A stretch of 29,096 nt of DNA from QPJE01 sp051747745 (lineage in GTDB: Bacteria > Bacillota > Halanaerobiia > Halanaerobiales > Halanaerobiaceae). Numbering within the stretch: position 1 is the stretch's first letter; each line of letters opens with the position of its first letter. The notes below the pieces were generated by a model. The model was not told where the DNA came from. It ran no database searches and worked only from the letters and a program-made list of their open reading frames with translations. The position numbers and the translations under genes are program-made. The stretch is from positions 1 through 29,096 of the forward strand of contig JBNJGL010000029.1 of NCBI GenBank assembly GCA_051747745.1, in the 5' to 3' direction. Shown here one piece after another: positions 1 to 8,530 of the stretch.

Positions 1-705
1 TCCCCATTCCGGTATAGGAGGCTGTACTCCAAGTCCAAGAAAGCTGAGAGAAGATGCACTTAGTATAACTCCTCCGGCAGTTAATGTTGCCTGTACAAGA
101 AGCGGTGCTACAGCATTGCGCAAAATATGTTTGAACATAACTCTACCCTTTTTAGCTCCGATAGCTCTGGCAGCCAGTACAAATTCCTGCTGTTTAAGAG
201 AAAGTGTAAGGTTTCTGCTCAATCTTCCATAAATAGGAACAGAAAAAATTGAAATAGCTATCAGCATATTAATCAGCGAAGGACCCAGAACACTTACGAT
301 CAATATGGCAAGTAAAATACCGGGAAAAGAAAAAATTATATCTAAAAACCACATAATCATCTGATCAATTTTCCCACCAAAATAACCGGCCATCAATCCA
401 AGAGGCACACCTATTAGCAGTGATAGGCCAACCGAAAAGAATATCTCCATTATACTGATTCTGATACCATAGATAACACGCGAAAAAATATCTCTTCCAA
501 ATTGATCGGTACCAAAAATATGTTCATCATTTGGAGCAGTAAAACTTTTTCCCAGGTCCTGATTATATGGGTCATAAGGAGCGATTAGAGGTGCAAATAT
601 TCCGCTCAAAATCAAAATAATCACCATTACAGCACCGATAACCATACCTTTTCTTTTTTTAAGAAAATTTATATTAAAAACCTTTTTAACTTTACTATTA
701 GCCAA
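1..705 (-). CDS. Dipeptide/oligopeptide ABC transporter permease, DppC/OppC type (3' end cut off)
   Basis: Inner-membrane permease of a peptide-type ABC importer. I translated 235 codons from a TTG at 703-705, which has a GAGGTG ribosome site 6 nt upstream; the frame stays open to the window edge, so the C-terminus is missing (the family is about 280-300 residues). Visible are a Lys-rich cytoplasmic N-terminus, a first membrane segment (MVIGAVMVIILILSGIF), the family's periplasmic stretch with GTDQFGRDIFSRVIYG, and the EAA loop EFVLAARAIGAKKGRVMF that contacts the ATPase. It lies 12 nt downstream of the partner permease, so the two are co-transcribed. The ATPase genes are presumably beyond the left edge. 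The substrate cannot be told from permease sequence alone. Confidence 0.93.
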   Translation of the reverse strand, partial: MANSKVKKVFNINFLKKRKGMVIGAVMVIILILSGIFAPLIAPYDPYNQDLGKSFTAPNDEHIFGTDQFGRDIFSRVIYGIRISIMEIFFSVGLSLLIGVPLGLMAGYFGGKIDQMIMWFLDIIFSFPGILLAILIVSVLGPSLINMLIAISIFSVPIYGRLSRNLTLSLKQQEFVLAARAIGAKKGRVMFKHILRNAVAPLLVQATLTAGGVILSASSLSFLGLGVQPPIPEWG

Positions 706-717
706 TTAATTCACCTC

Positions 718-1638
718 TCAATCAAATCTTATTCGAGGATCTATTTTTACTATAATTAAATCTACCATAAAATTAATGAACACAACCATAAATACCGTCA
801 TCAGTACAGTTCCCTGTATGAGAGGATAATCTCTATAACGCACCGAATCGACAAGAAGCCTTCCAATTCCGGGCCAGCTGAAAACAGTCTCCGTTACAAC
901 TGCACCACCAAATAAAACGCCAAACTGAAGTCCTATTACAGTTATGATAGGTATAAAAGCATTTCTTAAAGCATGTTTAATATAAACAACAGTTTCTTTT
1001 AATCCTTTTGCACGGGCTGTTCTTATATAATCCTGCCTTACAATTTCCAGCATACTGGAACGGCTCATGCGGGCAATAAGAGCTGTTGGATAAAATGCCA
1101 GTGATAATGTTGGCAGAACAAGATGCTGCCAGGTACCTGTGCCCATAAGCGGCAGAATACCGAGTTTAACAGAAAACAGACTCATTCCCAGTAAAGCCAG
1201 CCAGAAATTTGCTGTTGATGCACCGAGTATAGCAAAAAACATAACACCCTGGTCAAACCATGAATACTGGAATATTGCCGCAAGAACTCCTGCTGTCACC
1301 CCCACCAGTGTTGCGATTGTATAACTGCTGACAGCTAAAACTGCAGTATTAGGCAGCCGTGAAGCGATTTCTTCTATCACAGGTTTGTTGGATCGGATAG
1401 AGTTTCCTAAATCACCCTGAACAGCTTTTTTTAGAAATAAGCCATACTGAAGAAATATATTTTTATCAAGTCCAAGTCGGCTCCTCATCATTTCTACATC
1501 TTCCTGAGTCGCCTGCTGTCCTGCCATCAATCGTGCAGGATCACCAGGGATAAATCTAAGCAGCATAAATATTATAAATGATACTACTAATAATACTAGA
1601 GGCAGCATAATCAGCTTTTTTGCAATATAACTTCCCAA
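718..1638 (-). CDS. Dipeptide/oligopeptide ABC transporter permease, DppB/OppB type
   Basis: First permease of the peptide ABC importer, 306 residues, a normal length for the family. It begins with the conserved N-terminal membrane segment (YIAKKLIMLPLVLLVVSFI) followed by FIPGDPARL, and carries the EAA loop near DYIRTARAKGLKETVVYIK and the C-terminal ETVFSWPGIGRLLVDS signature of DppB/GsiC proteins. The open frame extends 18 codons further upstream, but I chose the TTG at 1636-1638 because GGAGGT lies just ahead of it, whereas the extension would run through the hairpin at 1663-1689. It is followed by dppC-like and preceded by the binding protein, all on the same strand. Whether the cargo is peptide, nickel or another ligand is open. 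Confidence 0.93.
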   Translation of the reverse strand: MGSYIAKKLIMLPLVLLVVSFIIFMLLRFIPGDPARLMAGQQATQEDVEMMRSRLGLDKNIFLQYGLFLKKAVQGDLGNSIRSNKPVIEEIASRLPNTAVLAVSSYTIATLVGVTAGVLAAIFQYSWFDQGVMFFAILGASTANFWLALLGMSLFSVKLGILPLMGTGTWQHLVLPTLSLAFYPTALIARMSRSSMLEIVRQDYIRTARAKGLKETVVYIKHALRNAFIPIITVIGLQFGVLFGGAVVTETVFSWPGIGRLLVDSVRYRDYPLIQGTVLMTVFMVVFINFMVDLIIVKIDPRIRFD

Positions 1639-1662
1639 AATTTTTACCTCCCTATAAAAGAA

Positions 1663-1689
1663 GACCTGTGCCCTGTTAAGACACAGGTC
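1663..1689 (-). terminator. Intercistronic hairpin between binding-protein and permease genes
   Basis: GACCTGTG and CACAGGTC form a perfect 8-bp stem with an 11-nt loop. On the minus strand it is followed by TTCTTTTAT, a weak U-tract. It sits between the stop of the binding protein and the start of the dppB-like gene. This is a common arrangement that yields more binding protein than permease, by partial termination or by protecting the upstream 3' end. Confidence 0.7.
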
Positions 1690-1702
1690 CAATTTTAATC
1701 AA

Positions 1703-3223
1703 TTACTCAGCAATTACTGGATTTCTAAATACAAGCATATCACTCATCATCCAAACATTTTTAACTTTTTCGTTCATACCGGCAAGACTATTAGCATAAT
1801 ATAATGATACATGTGCACCTTCATCCTGAATAATTCTCTGTGCTTCTGAATAAAGTTCCAGTCTCTTATCAGGATCTACAGTTCTTGCAGCTTCATCTAA
1901 AAGGCTGTCTACTTTTTCATTTGAATAAAATCCAAGATTTGCGCCGGCTGGAGCAAAACTATCTGTATGGAAAAGTGGTGTCAGGAATCCATCTGCATCC
2001 AGAAGAGAAGCAGCCCAGGAAGCGATTACACTATAACCTTTATTATTCTCTGGAGCACTGAATACTTCATCTGCCCAGAGACCATATTCCATTCTGTTAA
2101 CTTCAACTTCCACACCAATATCTGACCACATACCCTGCAGGGCTTCAGCAATATTTGCTTCTGCTTCCTGTACAGCTATGGGAAGAGTAAATCCATCTTC
2201 ATAACCTGCTTCTTTGAGAAGTTCTTTCGCTTTTTCCAGATCATACTCATAAGCAGGAGTTTCTGGATCATAACCAAAAGATACTGGTCCCATTGGTGAA
2301 TTTGCAACTGTACCATGACCAAAGAGAAGAGATTTTATCATTGCCTCTCTATCAGTTGCATAATTAAGAGCCTGACGTACTTTTACATTATCAAGCGGCT
2401 CATGCAGTGTATTAAGAGCAAGCCACAATGTTTTATCACTCGGCTCTTCATATAATTTTAAGTTAGGGGCATTTTCAATAACTTTTGCATATGCAGGTGG
2501 TACAGGGAAAATAACATCTACTTCACCTGACTGTAAAGCCATAACTCTAACAGATTTTTCGGAAGACCATTTGAAAATCATTTTTTCTACACTATCACTA
2601 TTATCCTTCCAATAGTTTTCATTTTTCTCCATAACAACTCTTTCTCCGGAAACCCATTCAACAAACTTGTATGGACCGGTTCCTACAACATTTCTTGCCA
2701 AAAATTCATTTCCTTTTTCCATTGCTTTTGGACTCATAATAGCTCCACTGTGCATAGATGTTAAATGGTGAAAGGCAGGATATGGTTTGCCCAGATTGAA
2801 TCTTACTGTATAATCATTAATAACCTCTACACTTTCTACAACTCCTGCAAAACGTGACCTTGTAGAAAGACCATTATCAGGATTTAATAATCTATCAAAA
2901 CTGGCCTTTACAACTTCTGCATTAAGTTCTGATCCATCATGAAATTTAACCCCTTCTCTAATCTGGTATGTCCATTCTGTACCATCTTCTGATGTTTCCC
3001 AGTATGTAGCTAAAGAAGGAACAACTTCCATGTCATCATTAAACATTGTTAAAGTTTCATACATAGGATATAAAACAGCCATAGTATATCCAGCACTGTG
3101 ATTTGATGGATCCATAGTCAGCGGAGGTTCACTGTGCATAACAGTTAATTCTTCTGCTGCTGCTCCGGCACTCAATGTCATCAGGACAAATAAAATCAAC
3201 ATTAATGAAACAATTTTTTTCAT
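1703..3223 (-). CDS. Periplasmic peptide-type substrate-binding protein (SBP_bac_5 / DppA-OppA family)
   Basis: Extracytoplasmic receptor of the ABC importer, 506 residues. I chose the ATG at 3221-3223 because AAGGAG lies just upstream and the protein then begins with a clean signal peptide, MKKIVSLMLILFVLMTLSAG, with probable cleavage after AAA. There is no lipobox cysteine, so it should be a soluble periplasmic protein, which fits a double-membrane cell. Family features include the early TLDP-like block (TMDPSNHSAG), the WTYQIREGVKFHDG block and NVVGTGPYKFVEW. Its own C-terminal half (KVRQALNYATDREAMI) is typical of cluster C binding proteins. It is downstream of the ROK regulator and upstream of both permeases. 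Peptide is the default ligand; glycosides or opines are possible given the ROK neighbour. Confidence 0.93.
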   Translation of the reverse strand: MKKIVSLMLILFVLMTLSAGAAAEELTVMHSEPPLTMDPSNHSAGYTMAVLYPMYETLTMFNDDMEVVPSLATYWETSEDGTEWTYQIREGVKFHDGSELNAEVVKASFDRLLNPDNGLSTRSRFAGVVESVEVINDYTVRFNLGKPYPAFHHLTSMHSGAIMSPKAMEKGNEFLARNVVGTGPYKFVEWVSGERVVMEKNENYWKDNSDSVEKMIFKWSSEKSVRVMALQSGEVDVIFPVPPAYAKVIENAPNLKLYEEPSDKTLWLALNTLHEPLDNVKVRQALNYATDREAMIKSLLFGHGTVANSPMGPVSFGYDPETPAYEYDLEKAKELLKEAGYEDGFTLPIAVQEAEANIAEALQGMWSDIGVEVEVNRMEYGLWADEVFSAPENNKGYSVIASWAASLLDADGFLTPLFHTDSFAPAGANLGFYSNEKVDSLLDEAARTVDPDKRLELYSEAQRIIQDEGAHVSLYYANSLAGMNEKVKNVWMMSDMLVFRNPVIAE

Positions 3224-3296
3224 TTTTTTCTCACTCCTTTTAAGTTTAAAAACTTTTAAAAAAACACTAAAATAGCCTCTAATACCCCCCTTCATT

Positions 3297-3325
3297 AATT
3301 ATTTTTTTCAAAGGAAAAAATAATT
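3297..3325 (-). terminator. AT-rich perfect inverted repeat between ROK gene and binding protein
   Basis: AATTATTTTTT and AAAAAATAATT form an 11-bp perfect inverted repeat with a 7-nt loop, just after the ROK stop and about 75 nt before the binding-protein start. It could be a weak terminator or messenger-stability hairpin of the ROK gene. Because it is A/T-only in its arms and resembles ROK operators in being A/T rich, an operator role is also possible. I cannot decide between these. Confidence 0.4.
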
Positions 3326-3335
3326 AAATAAAAAT

Positions 3336-4556
3336 CTATTCGATATAGTTCCACAGATAATAATTATTTAAAAGATCATGGACAACAACAGATGCGGCTC
3401 CTCTGGCCCACTCTGTACTTGAATGTCTTTTAAATTCAATATTTTTTATAAATCTCTGCGGCAGAGTCATTTCTCTCCTGTAATTTCTGGTAATTTTCTT
3501 CTTTTTAGAATATGTAAAATTATAATTTGAACTCATTATTAGTTTTTCCGGTGCATAAATTTCGGTAATAATCTTAAGCAGTCTGCTGACAGTTTCCACA
3601 AAATCTCTATCGAGACCATTGTCATCCTTTATACTTATCTGATCTGCATATTCAAGTGGATCTTTTTCCAATTTTTCTGGATCAAAATTATCTATTCTAG
3701 CTTTTTTTAATAAAGAACCAATTCTGTCTATAAGCATTTTTTTGCTCAATATTGTAGATATACATCCTGTTTTACCACAGATGCATTTTTTCTTATAACT
3801 GCTGTCCACTGAAAGTATATGCGAAATCTCTCCAGCACTTCCCAGATTGCCGCTGTATATCTGTCCATCAATTATCATACCCAGCCCCATACCACGGCCA
3901 ACCATAATTACAGCCAGTGAATCTGGAACCTCTTTCTTTTCCATCATCATATGTTCAGAAAGAGCCAGAGCATTAACATCTCTTTCAATAATAATAGGAA
4001 TATCAATTTTATCTTTAAAAAGATTTTTTATATCTACATCTTCCCATTTTAAAATCTCAGAAAAATAGCACTTACCTTTATCTCTGTCAACAATACCGGT
4101 GATGCTCAAGCCAAGAGCCAGACATCTTCCTTTTTTACTTATCTCTGCTTTTAATGATTCATAAGCTATTATAATTTTTTCAACAACATGTCCAGGTTCA
4201 TAACTTTTAAGATTAAATTCTCTTTCACTCACTTTTTCCAGCAGAAGATTGAATACTGCCAGCTTCAAATTCTGATCACCAGAAATATGTACACCCAGTA
4301 CATACCAGTCCTTGTTATTTATATAAAGGGGCTTTCTGGGTCGGCCCACACCACTTACACTATCCGGTTCTTTTTCCACAATCATTTTTTTCTGCAGCAG
4401 TTCTTTTGTTATCGATGTAACAGCAGAAGAACTTAAACTGGTTGATCTGCTCAGCTCAGATCTGGACGCAGATCCACCTTCATATAAATCCCTCAGGATA
4501 AGTAGTGTATTACCTATTCTCATTGTCGACATATCATTTGCTTTATTTGCAGCCAT
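3336..4556 (-). CDS. ROK-family transcriptional regulator (NagC/XylR-like)
   Basis: A 406-residue ROK repressor. Residues about 10-75 form a winged helix-turn-helix (SRSELSRSTSLSSSAVTSITKELLQKK, then the wing GVGRPRKPLY). The rest is the sugar-kinase-like fold: ERDVNALA at about 191-198, the glycine-rich GRGMGLGMIIDG, AGEISH with the zinc-ligand His246, and the zinc loop CICGKTGC at 258-265. The usual Glu after the zinc loop (GCxE) is replaced by Ser-Thr, so ligand specificity may differ from N-acetylglucosamine or xylose repressors. It heads the transporter cluster and probably controls it. ATG at 4556 is preceded by CGGAGG. Its promoter carries a repeated motif suggestive of autoregulation. 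The inducer is unknown. Confidence 0.92.
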   Translation of the reverse strand: MAANKANDMSTMRIGNTLLILRDLYEGGSASRSELSRSTSLSSSAVTSITKELLQKKMIVEKEPDSVSGVGRPRKPLYINNKDWYVLGVHISGDQNLKLAVFNLLLEKVSEREFNLKSYEPGHVVEKIIIAYESLKAEISKKGRCLALGLSITGIVDRDKGKCYFSEILKWEDVDIKNLFKDKIDIPIIIERDVNALALSEHMMMEKKEVPDSLAVIMVGRGMGLGMIIDGQIYSGNLGSAGEISHILSVDSSYKKKCICGKTGCISTILSKKMLIDRIGSLLKKARIDNFDPEKLEKDPLEYADQISIKDDNGLDRDFVETVSRLLKIITEIYAPEKLIMSSNYNFTYSKKKKITRNYRREMTLPQRFIKNIEFKRHSSTEWARGAASVVVHDLLNNYYLWNYIE

Positions 4557-4593
4557 TAATTTTTCCTCCGAAAAAAATAAATATTCTACTTAT

Positions 4594-4622
4594 AATATAA
4601 CACTTTTTTGAAAATTCGTCAA
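4594..4622 (-). promoter_or_regulatory. Sigma-A type promoter of the ROK gene
   Basis: Minus strand reads TTGACG (4622-4617), a 17-bp spacer, then TATATT (4599-4594), about 40 bp upstream of the ROK start. Near-consensus boxes with ideal spacing make this one of the best promoters in the window. One copy of the repeated 14-mer described separately lies inside the spacer. Confidence 0.75.
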
Positions 4623-4653
4623 ATTTAATTTTAACCTGTACTTTTTTGAAAAT
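4602..4653 (-). repeat. Two direct copies of a 14-mer, candidate ROK operator
   Basis: The sequence ACTTTTTTGAAAAT occurs exactly at 4602-4615 and again at 4640-4653 on the plus strand (ATTTTCAAAAAAGT on the coding strand). Copies are 38 bp apart, one in the promoter spacer and one upstream of the -35. This geometry fits repression by an autoregulating ROK dimer or tetramer, but binding is inferred only. Confidence 0.5.
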
Positions 4654-4654
4654 A

Positions 4655-4686
4655 TCACAGACTGAATTTTTATTTTCAGCCTGTGA
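4655..4686 (-). terminator. Terminator-like hairpin after the M20 peptidase gene
   Basis: TCACAG-A-CTGAA pairs with TTCAG-C-CTGTGA around an 8-nt AU loop, with one A/C mismatch in the stem. It starts 7 nt past the M20 stop. On the minus strand it is followed by TATTTTC, a modest U-tract. Confidence 0.6.
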
Positions 4687-4693
4687 ATCATAT

Positions 4694-5839
4694 TTAACCC
4701 AAAATATATTCAAGAAAAACTTCTGCTGTTTCTTTCACAGATTTAACTGTAGTTTTTTCGTTTGTTTGATGTGCCATCCTATCTTCTCCCGGGCCAAATA
4801 TTACAAAAGGACAGTTGAGAACCGGAATTATTTGGGAAGCATCTGTATAAAAATTAAGCCCTTTTACATCTGTATTAAAACCAAATTCTGCAAATATTTC
4901 TTTGAGTTTAATTATATTATCATTATTTTCATTTACTTCCACTGGTGGTCTGTTGTTCTCAATTTCTATTTTAATTTTGATACCACTTTTTTTCTTGAAT
5001 TTATCTATCAATTCATCAGCTTTTTTTAGAATAACATCATGTTCATCACCTGGTACTGTTCTGATATCAACAGAGGCTACTGCTTTTTCTGGAATTACAT
5101 TTGTTTTCACTCCACCTGTTATTGTAGTAACAGCCGCAGAACTTTTCCCCAGAAGATAATGTTCTTTATCACTTTCAATCTCATTTTTTAAACTGCTGAT
5201 AAATGCAAAAAGTTCTTCCACTGCATTTATACCCTCATCGGGCATAGATGCATGAGCCGGTTTTCCATAAGCTGTTATATTTAACCAGAGTGCACCTTTT
5301 TCTGCCAGTCCCAATCTGCGATTAGTTGGTTCAGGTATAAAAACAAATTCTACATTTTCTAACATATTTTCTTCGATTAGTGATTTTGCACCAAGTCCAC
5401 CTGACTCTTCATCTGCAGTAAAACAGAAATATAGATTTTTTTTCGGTGTAATATTATTTTCGAGAATATAAGCTGCAGCAGTTATCATTGCTGCAACTCC
5501 ACCTTTCATATCTGCAGATCCTCTTCCATATATATAATCATCATCCATTTCAGCAGCAAATGGATCTTTATCCCAGCTTTCTCGGTTTTCAACCGGAACT
5601 GTGTCAATATGACCTACAAAAGCTTTAGCATTCCTGCTTTCTCCATTTATTTTCAGGCACAAACTTGCCCTGTTGCTGCCGTGATCTATTACCTTTTTTT
5701 CAATATCAAATTTATCAAAATAACTTAAAATTAGATTTACAGCATCTTTTTCGTTTCCAGGTGGGTTTTCAGTATTTGTTCTGATCAATTTCTGTAATAT
5801 TTCCTTAATTTTTTTTAGTGACAGTTCTTTTTTATTCAT
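4694..5839 (-). CDS. M20-family metallopeptidase (ArgE/DapE/CPG2-like)
   Basis: A 381-residue zinc aminoacylase or peptidase. Metal and catalytic residues of the family are visible: GHIDT (His77, Asp79), GRGSADMKGG (bridging Asp110), DEES (catalytic Glu144, Glu145), PEP (Glu170), and a C-terminal MAHQTNE with the last His. His196 of KPAHAS is the dimerisation-domain histidine. Start ATG at 5839 has GAGG upstream. The gene follows the M48 protease by 18 nt, so it is probably co-transcribed. Substrate assignment (acetylornithine, succinyl-diaminopimelate, other N-acyl amino acids or dipeptides) is not possible by reading; a role in using imported peptides is plausible because the peptide transporter is adjacent. 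Confidence 0.88.
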   Translation of the reverse strand: MNKKELSLKKIKEILQKLIRTNTENPPGNEKDAVNLILSYFDKFDIEKKVIDHGSNRASLCLKINGESRNAKAFVGHIDTVPVENRESWDKDPFAAEMDDDYIYGRGSADMKGGVAAMITAAAYILENNITPKKNLYFCFTADEESGGLGAKSLIEENMLENVEFVFIPEPTNRRLGLAEKGALWLNITAYGKPAHASMPDEGINAVEELFAFISSLKNEIESDKEHYLLGKSSAAVTTITGGVKTNVIPEKAVASVDIRTVPGDEHDVILKKADELIDKFKKKSGIKIKIEIENNRPPVEVNENNDNIIKLKEIFAEFGFNTDVKGLNFYTDASQIIPVLNCPFVIFGPGEDRMAHQTNEKTTVKSVKETAEVFLEYILG

Positions 5840-5857
5840 TAATATCGCCTCAATTTA

Positions 5858-7132
5858 TTAATTTGAAATACTTTTAACTATTTTTTCTATTTCAACCTTA
5901 CTTTTTTCATTAATCTTTTTATCTATTGAAAACAAAGCTTTTAGCATTTTTTTGCCTGTCAGAGAAATTAAATATTCATATTTATATTCATTCTCACTCT
6001 CTTTATAAATATAGTAACTTTCTTTTTTATAATTTAGTTTTCCACTGTCTATTACATCATAATCTTCATCAGATATAAGCTGATATTTATAATTTTTCTC
6101 AGCAGTTTCCATAAATTCTCTGCTGCCTAAATCAAAAATCCTTATTACTCCCAAAATATTTTTTTCTTCACTATCCAGTTCATATGCAGATAATTCATCA
6201 CTCCTCTGTTTTCTTATTTCATTCAATTTCCATGATTCTGGAAGTTGAATGCTGAAATGTTTATCTGAAAATTTTTGTTTGAGCTCGATTCTATCTGTGC
6301 TGCTTACATTATTTTCACTTGATTCATCTGGTTTCTGATCACTTTTATTTCTGTTTATTTCAGGAATATCATCATTGTTGTCTGTATCTTCAATTGATAC
6401 ATCTCCTATTTTCTTTCCTGTCTTTTTATCAATATAATCGGAAATATATTCTATCCTTGTATCAGGAATGGGGTGAGTCTGTGTGAATTCCAGAAGTTTA
6501 CTTCCACCACTTTTTTCTTTAAAAATCTTCATTAATCCAACCAAACCCTGGGGATTATAATCTGATTTGAACATTAAATCTACTGCAAAAAGATCAGCTT
6601 CCTGTTCCTGTTCTCTAGAAAATCCTTTAGTTATCAAATTTTGAGCTATACCGGTAATATTTGCATACTGATTATCAGTAAAATAGTTGAAAATTAACCC
6701 TATTACAGCTATACCCATATTATTTTCTAAATCTTTATATAAATGTCTGTGATAGGCATGACCCATCTCATGTGCAATAAGACCTGCTAACTGTTCACTG
6801 GTTTTTAGTTCATCTAACAGTCCTCTAAATAACATTATCTTTCCATTGCCTATATAATATGCATTAATTACATCAGAATCAATATAATGTATCTCAAATC
6901 CGGCTTCTTTCATTTCTTTATTGCTTAAATTACTTACAAGCCGATTAAGTATTTTTTGTTCAGAACTATCAGCAGAAAATTTTTCTATTCGATACTTTTT
7001 ATCTAAATCATTGTATAATCTATCCGAAACATCTTTTTCATATTGAGAAAATGCCATAATACTGCCACTGCAGATTATAATTACTGCTGCTGTTAATAAT
7101 ATAATAGCGGTTTTTTTATAATTTTTTTTCAT
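5858..7132 (-). CDS. M48-family zinc metalloprotease with C-terminal PsbP/DUF1795-like domain
   Basis: A 424-residue exported or membrane-anchored protease. Residues 7-28 form one hydrophobic segment (signal anchor). The M48 core holds HEMGH (His121, Glu122, His125) and EQEAD (third zinc ligand Glu176), typical of BepA/LoiP-like proteins of the envelope. The stretch IPDTRIEYI after TQTHP is the family's 'HPxxxxR' element. An acidic Asn/Asp/Ser-rich linker at about 247-285 is followed by a second domain starting KHFSIQLPESWK, a pattern of the PsbP/Mog1/DUF1795 fold; that assignment is inference. Probable role is cleavage of misfolded envelope proteins. Start ATG at 7132. Confidence 0.87.
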   Translation of the reverse strand: MKKNYKKTAIILLTAAVIIICSGSIMAFSQYEKDVSDRLYNDLDKKYRIEKFSADSSEQKILNRLVSNLSNKEMKEAGFEIHYIDSDVINAYYIGNGKIMLFRGLLDELKTSEQLAGLIAHEMGHAYHRHLYKDLENNMGIAVIGLIFNYFTDNQYANITGIAQNLITKGFSREQEQEADLFAVDLMFKSDYNPQGLVGLMKIFKEKSGGSKLLEFTQTHPIPDTRIEYISDYIDKKTGKKIGDVSIEDTDNNDDIPEINRNKSDQKPDESSENNVSSTDRIELKQKFSDKHFSIQLPESWKLNEIRKQRSDELSAYELDSEEKNILGVIRIFDLGSREFMETAEKNYKYQLISDEDYDVIDSGKLNYKKESYYIYKESENEYKYEYLISLTGKKMLKALFSIDKKINEKSKVEIEKIVKSISN

Positions 7133-7214
7133 ATTATAATGCTCCTTTTCTGCTGCAGAATATATTTAAAAAATCTTCTATGACTTCTCATGTAAAAATT
7201 TTTAAAATAAAATT

Positions 7215-7247
7215 ATGGTCTCCCACAAAAAGGTTATTTGTGGACAC
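7215..7247. repeat. Short palindromic element similar to 17376-17402
   Basis: CCCACAAA and TTTGTGG form the arms of a hairpin around a loop containing AGGTTA. About 20 of 23 bases (CTCCCACAAAAAGG and TTATTTGTG) match a segment at 17380-17402. Both copies are intergenic. It may be a dispersed repeat or the relic end of a mobile element; two copies are too few to be sure. Confidence 0.4.
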
Positions 7248-7328
7248 ATCAATTAATCTCTTTAAAATAGAGAAATCATATATTTCTTTATTCTATTTTA
7301 ATATATATTCTCTTCTAAATAAAGAAAA

Positions 7329-7363
7329 ATTCTGCCGAAGAAAGTCTATTTCTTCAGCAGAAT
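7329..7363 (-). terminator. Terminator of the ywlG-gcvPA-gcvPB-kinase operon
   Basis: ATTCTGC-C-GAAGAAA pairs with TTTCTTC-AGCAGAAT around a 5-nt loop. It lies 17 nt past the stop of the 7380-8501 gene and on the minus strand is followed by TTTTCTTTAT. The gap 7133-7379 otherwise holds only the palindromic element and the upstream region of the M48 gene. Confidence 0.85.
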
Positions 7364-7379
7364 CATAAGTTGAAACAGT

Positions 7380-8501
7380 TTATTCAGCTTTCTGCATCAT
7401 ATAATCTTGATGACCGATTACTACTTTGTAATATCCAGAAAGTTCTTTGTTGAGTTCTTTATTTCCTGTATCAATCAGTAGAGGTCCATCCAGAGCACTA
7501 AGTTTTCCGCGAGTTGCAGCTACAATAATATTATTTTTACCTACTTTTTTGAGCACATTTTCACTCAACTGCTGATTGCCTCGTCCAAATATATATCCCT
7601 GACCTCCAATGGCCGTAACAATTATTTTTGCTTTATCATATTCTTTCAGAAGTTCAAGTATATCACTTTCTTTTAAATCCAGCTTAACAAGCTCTTTGTT
7701 GTAGACTGCATCAACACCTAATAACGAGAAGTCAAGCCCAAGTTTCTGCATAATGGGCCTCGTTGTCGTTCCAGGACCAATTAGATAAAGGCAGTCTTTT
7801 TTCATATTTTCAATTATTCCTACACCAATTGCTTCTGCAGCCCTTTCCTCACTATCTGAACTGCCCGATTTTAAATTCTGGCGCAGCTTTTTTTCTACAG
7901 GTACACGGAGATATCCGTACAGTTTAGCTGTCACCCTACCTTTTCTAAATTCATCTTCATCTATATCCATTACTTCTGCCTCTTCAGTATCCGAAATGCT
8001 ATTTTCCAAAAATCTTGCTGCTATTATACCGGCATTTTCAGGTGTTGTTGCGTAAACTGCCGAATGAATTTTAACCCCAGCTGGAATTCCAATTACCGGC
8101 AGATCAGCGTCCACTGCATCATTAATATCTCTTGCGGTACCATCACCACCGGCAAAAAGAATTAAATCAACTTCATGCTCTTCATTCATCTCTACAGCAG
8201 CTTTTTTTGTATCTTCGGCTGTAGTATTTCCAGCTATTTCACCAATAATTTCATATTTTAGTTCAGATGAGTTTAATGATATTTCTCCCATTTTCCCAGG
8301 ATAGCTGATTATCTTTACTTCATCTGTACTGCTTAATTCTGATCGAAGACTTTTTACAGCCCTGGCAGCTTTTTGTGGCGATTTTTGTTCTGCACCTAAT
8401 TTTTTTGCTTTTTCTACAATGTTTTTCCCATCTGTTCCTTTTAATGCTACTTTACCTCCCATCCCTGCTATGGGATTGACTATAAATCCTAATTTTTTCA
8501 T
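7380..8501 (-). CDS. ATP-NAD kinase / AcoX-family protein
   Basis: A 373-residue member of the COG3199 family (NAD-kinase fold; AcoX of acetoin operons belongs here). Visible are the N-terminal NPIAGMGG loop (9-16) and the nucleotide-binding FAGGDGTARDI (GGDGT at 118-122), followed by PVIGIPAGVKIHSAVYA, the NAD-kinase 'GTxND/GVKxxS' region. It closes an operon with gcvPA and gcvPB; family members often sit beside amine or 2-oxoacid oxidising enzymes, although their exact substrate is poorly defined. The name NAD kinase should be read as fold-level. Start ATG at 8501 has GGATGG upstream. Confidence 0.83.
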   Translation of the reverse strand: MKKLGFIVNPIAGMGGKVALKGTDGKNIVEKAKKLGAEQKSPQKAARAVKSLRSELSSTDEVKIISYPGKMGEISLNSSELKYEIIGEIAGNTTAEDTKKAAVEMNEEHEVDLILFAGGDGTARDINDAVDADLPVIGIPAGVKIHSAVYATTPENAGIIAARFLENSISDTEEAEVMDIDEDEFRKGRVTAKLYGYLRVPVEKKLRQNLKSGSSDSEERAAEAIGVGIIENMKKDCLYLIGPGTTTRPIMQKLGLDFSLLGVDAVYNKELVKLDLKESDILELLKEYDKAKIIVTAIGGQGYIFGRGNQQLSENVLKKVGKNNIIVAATRGKLSALDGPLLIDTGNKELNKELSGYYKVVIGHQDYMMQKAE

Positions 8502-8530
8502 ATTTTACACCATCCATTCTTCAGCGAATA

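Noticed and set aside
4646..5029. 127-codon plus-strand frame opposite the M20 gene
   Set aside because: Antisense shadow rich in Phe/Ile/Tyr, without a ribosome site; the M20 gene has all its catalytic motifs.
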